From Globodera rostochiensis (Eukaryota > Nematoda > Chromadorea > Rhabditida > Heteroderidae), in contig JAEVLN010000006.1 of NCBI GenBank assembly GCA_018350325.1, positions 1,139,193-1,203,192 of the forward strand: DNA of 64,000 nt, read 5' to 3'. The position numbers were made by a program, and so were the translations under genes. The notes beneath the pieces were generated by a model. The model saw only the letters and a program-made list of their open reading frames with translations, did not search any database and had not been told where the DNA came from. Shown one piece after another: positions 63,716 through 64,000 of the stretch (its first letter is position 1; every line of letters starts with the position of its first letter).

Positions 63716-64000
63716 GTCACAAAAAACATTTTCCTTAATAGGTGTGGCCGGGCCTCATCAGTACTGAAGCCACAACAATTAGTGATGTGTTTTGCATTAG
63801 TACTTCGGCCCATATCCGTAGACACGGCAAGCCACAGCAAAAAGCAAATTGACATTAAGCAATTAATATTATAAAATATTTTTATTCTATTCTATTGCTT
63901 TCTAAAGACACATTCTTTTGAAGTAATCGTAAATTGGAATCGCTAAGCTTGGAGCTTCAGCACGAAGTCAGGCCGTACAAAGTAGGGTTCAAAAAGATGC

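Overview
The window is eukaryotic, intron-rich nuclear DNA from a nematode. A complete cuticle collagen with the nematode-type N-terminal domain and the C-terminal [12 protein letters not shown] tail shows this. The moderate GC content, TTTTAG/TTTCAG acceptors, several GC-AG introns and secreted gene families suggest a tylenchid such as a cyst nematode. That lineage call is inference.

The dominant gene content is a family of at least seven copies of a secreted importin-alpha-like protein. In the one fully intact copy (minus strand, 61463 to 56417, nine exons, 461 aa) a cleavable signal peptide stands where importin-alpha has its IBB domain. Next come importin-type armadillo (ARM) repeats, then an ARM10-like cap, and the protein ends in a C3HC4 RING finger. 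Family layout: copy A (1461-4204, first exon outside the window) and copy B (8232-10124) have lost the RING. Copy C (11682-10307, minus) runs from ARM repeats into a tandem repeat. Fragments lie at 12770-12990, 13480-14500 and 20207-21458. Copies D (32426-36308, frameshifted) and E (38674-42985, intact RING, no visible signal exon) are tandem duplicates. Copy F is at 56417-61463.

Other genes: a 105-aa protein (15549-16079); a secreted helical protein (24630-23983, minus); a 171-aa protein (26160-27699); a NUDT14-like Nudix hydrolase (31835-29261, minus); a complete 528-aa microsomal cytochrome P450 (46585-43273, minus) with a truncated 3' copy at 36750-37490; a 271-aa NK-2-type homeobox gene with polyglutamine (51011-47403, minus); and a 538-aa cuticle collagen with an unusual Gly/Ala/Gln repeat domain (53545-55750), whose last exon is copied as a fragment at 62094.

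The rest is mobile and repeated DNA. There are many hAT-like non-autonomous elements (TIRs beginning TAG or CAG, 8-bp target duplications, one hAT transposase remnant), Tc1/mariner-type MITEs and snap-back elements. Large short-unit tandem arrays lie at 4475-4985, 6727-7750, 10390-10690, 17045-18090, 19272-20047 and 63190-63715. A GC-rich hairpin is scattered at 15 or more sites. Exon joins were worked out by reading frame, phase and splice sites only; no transcript evidence was available.
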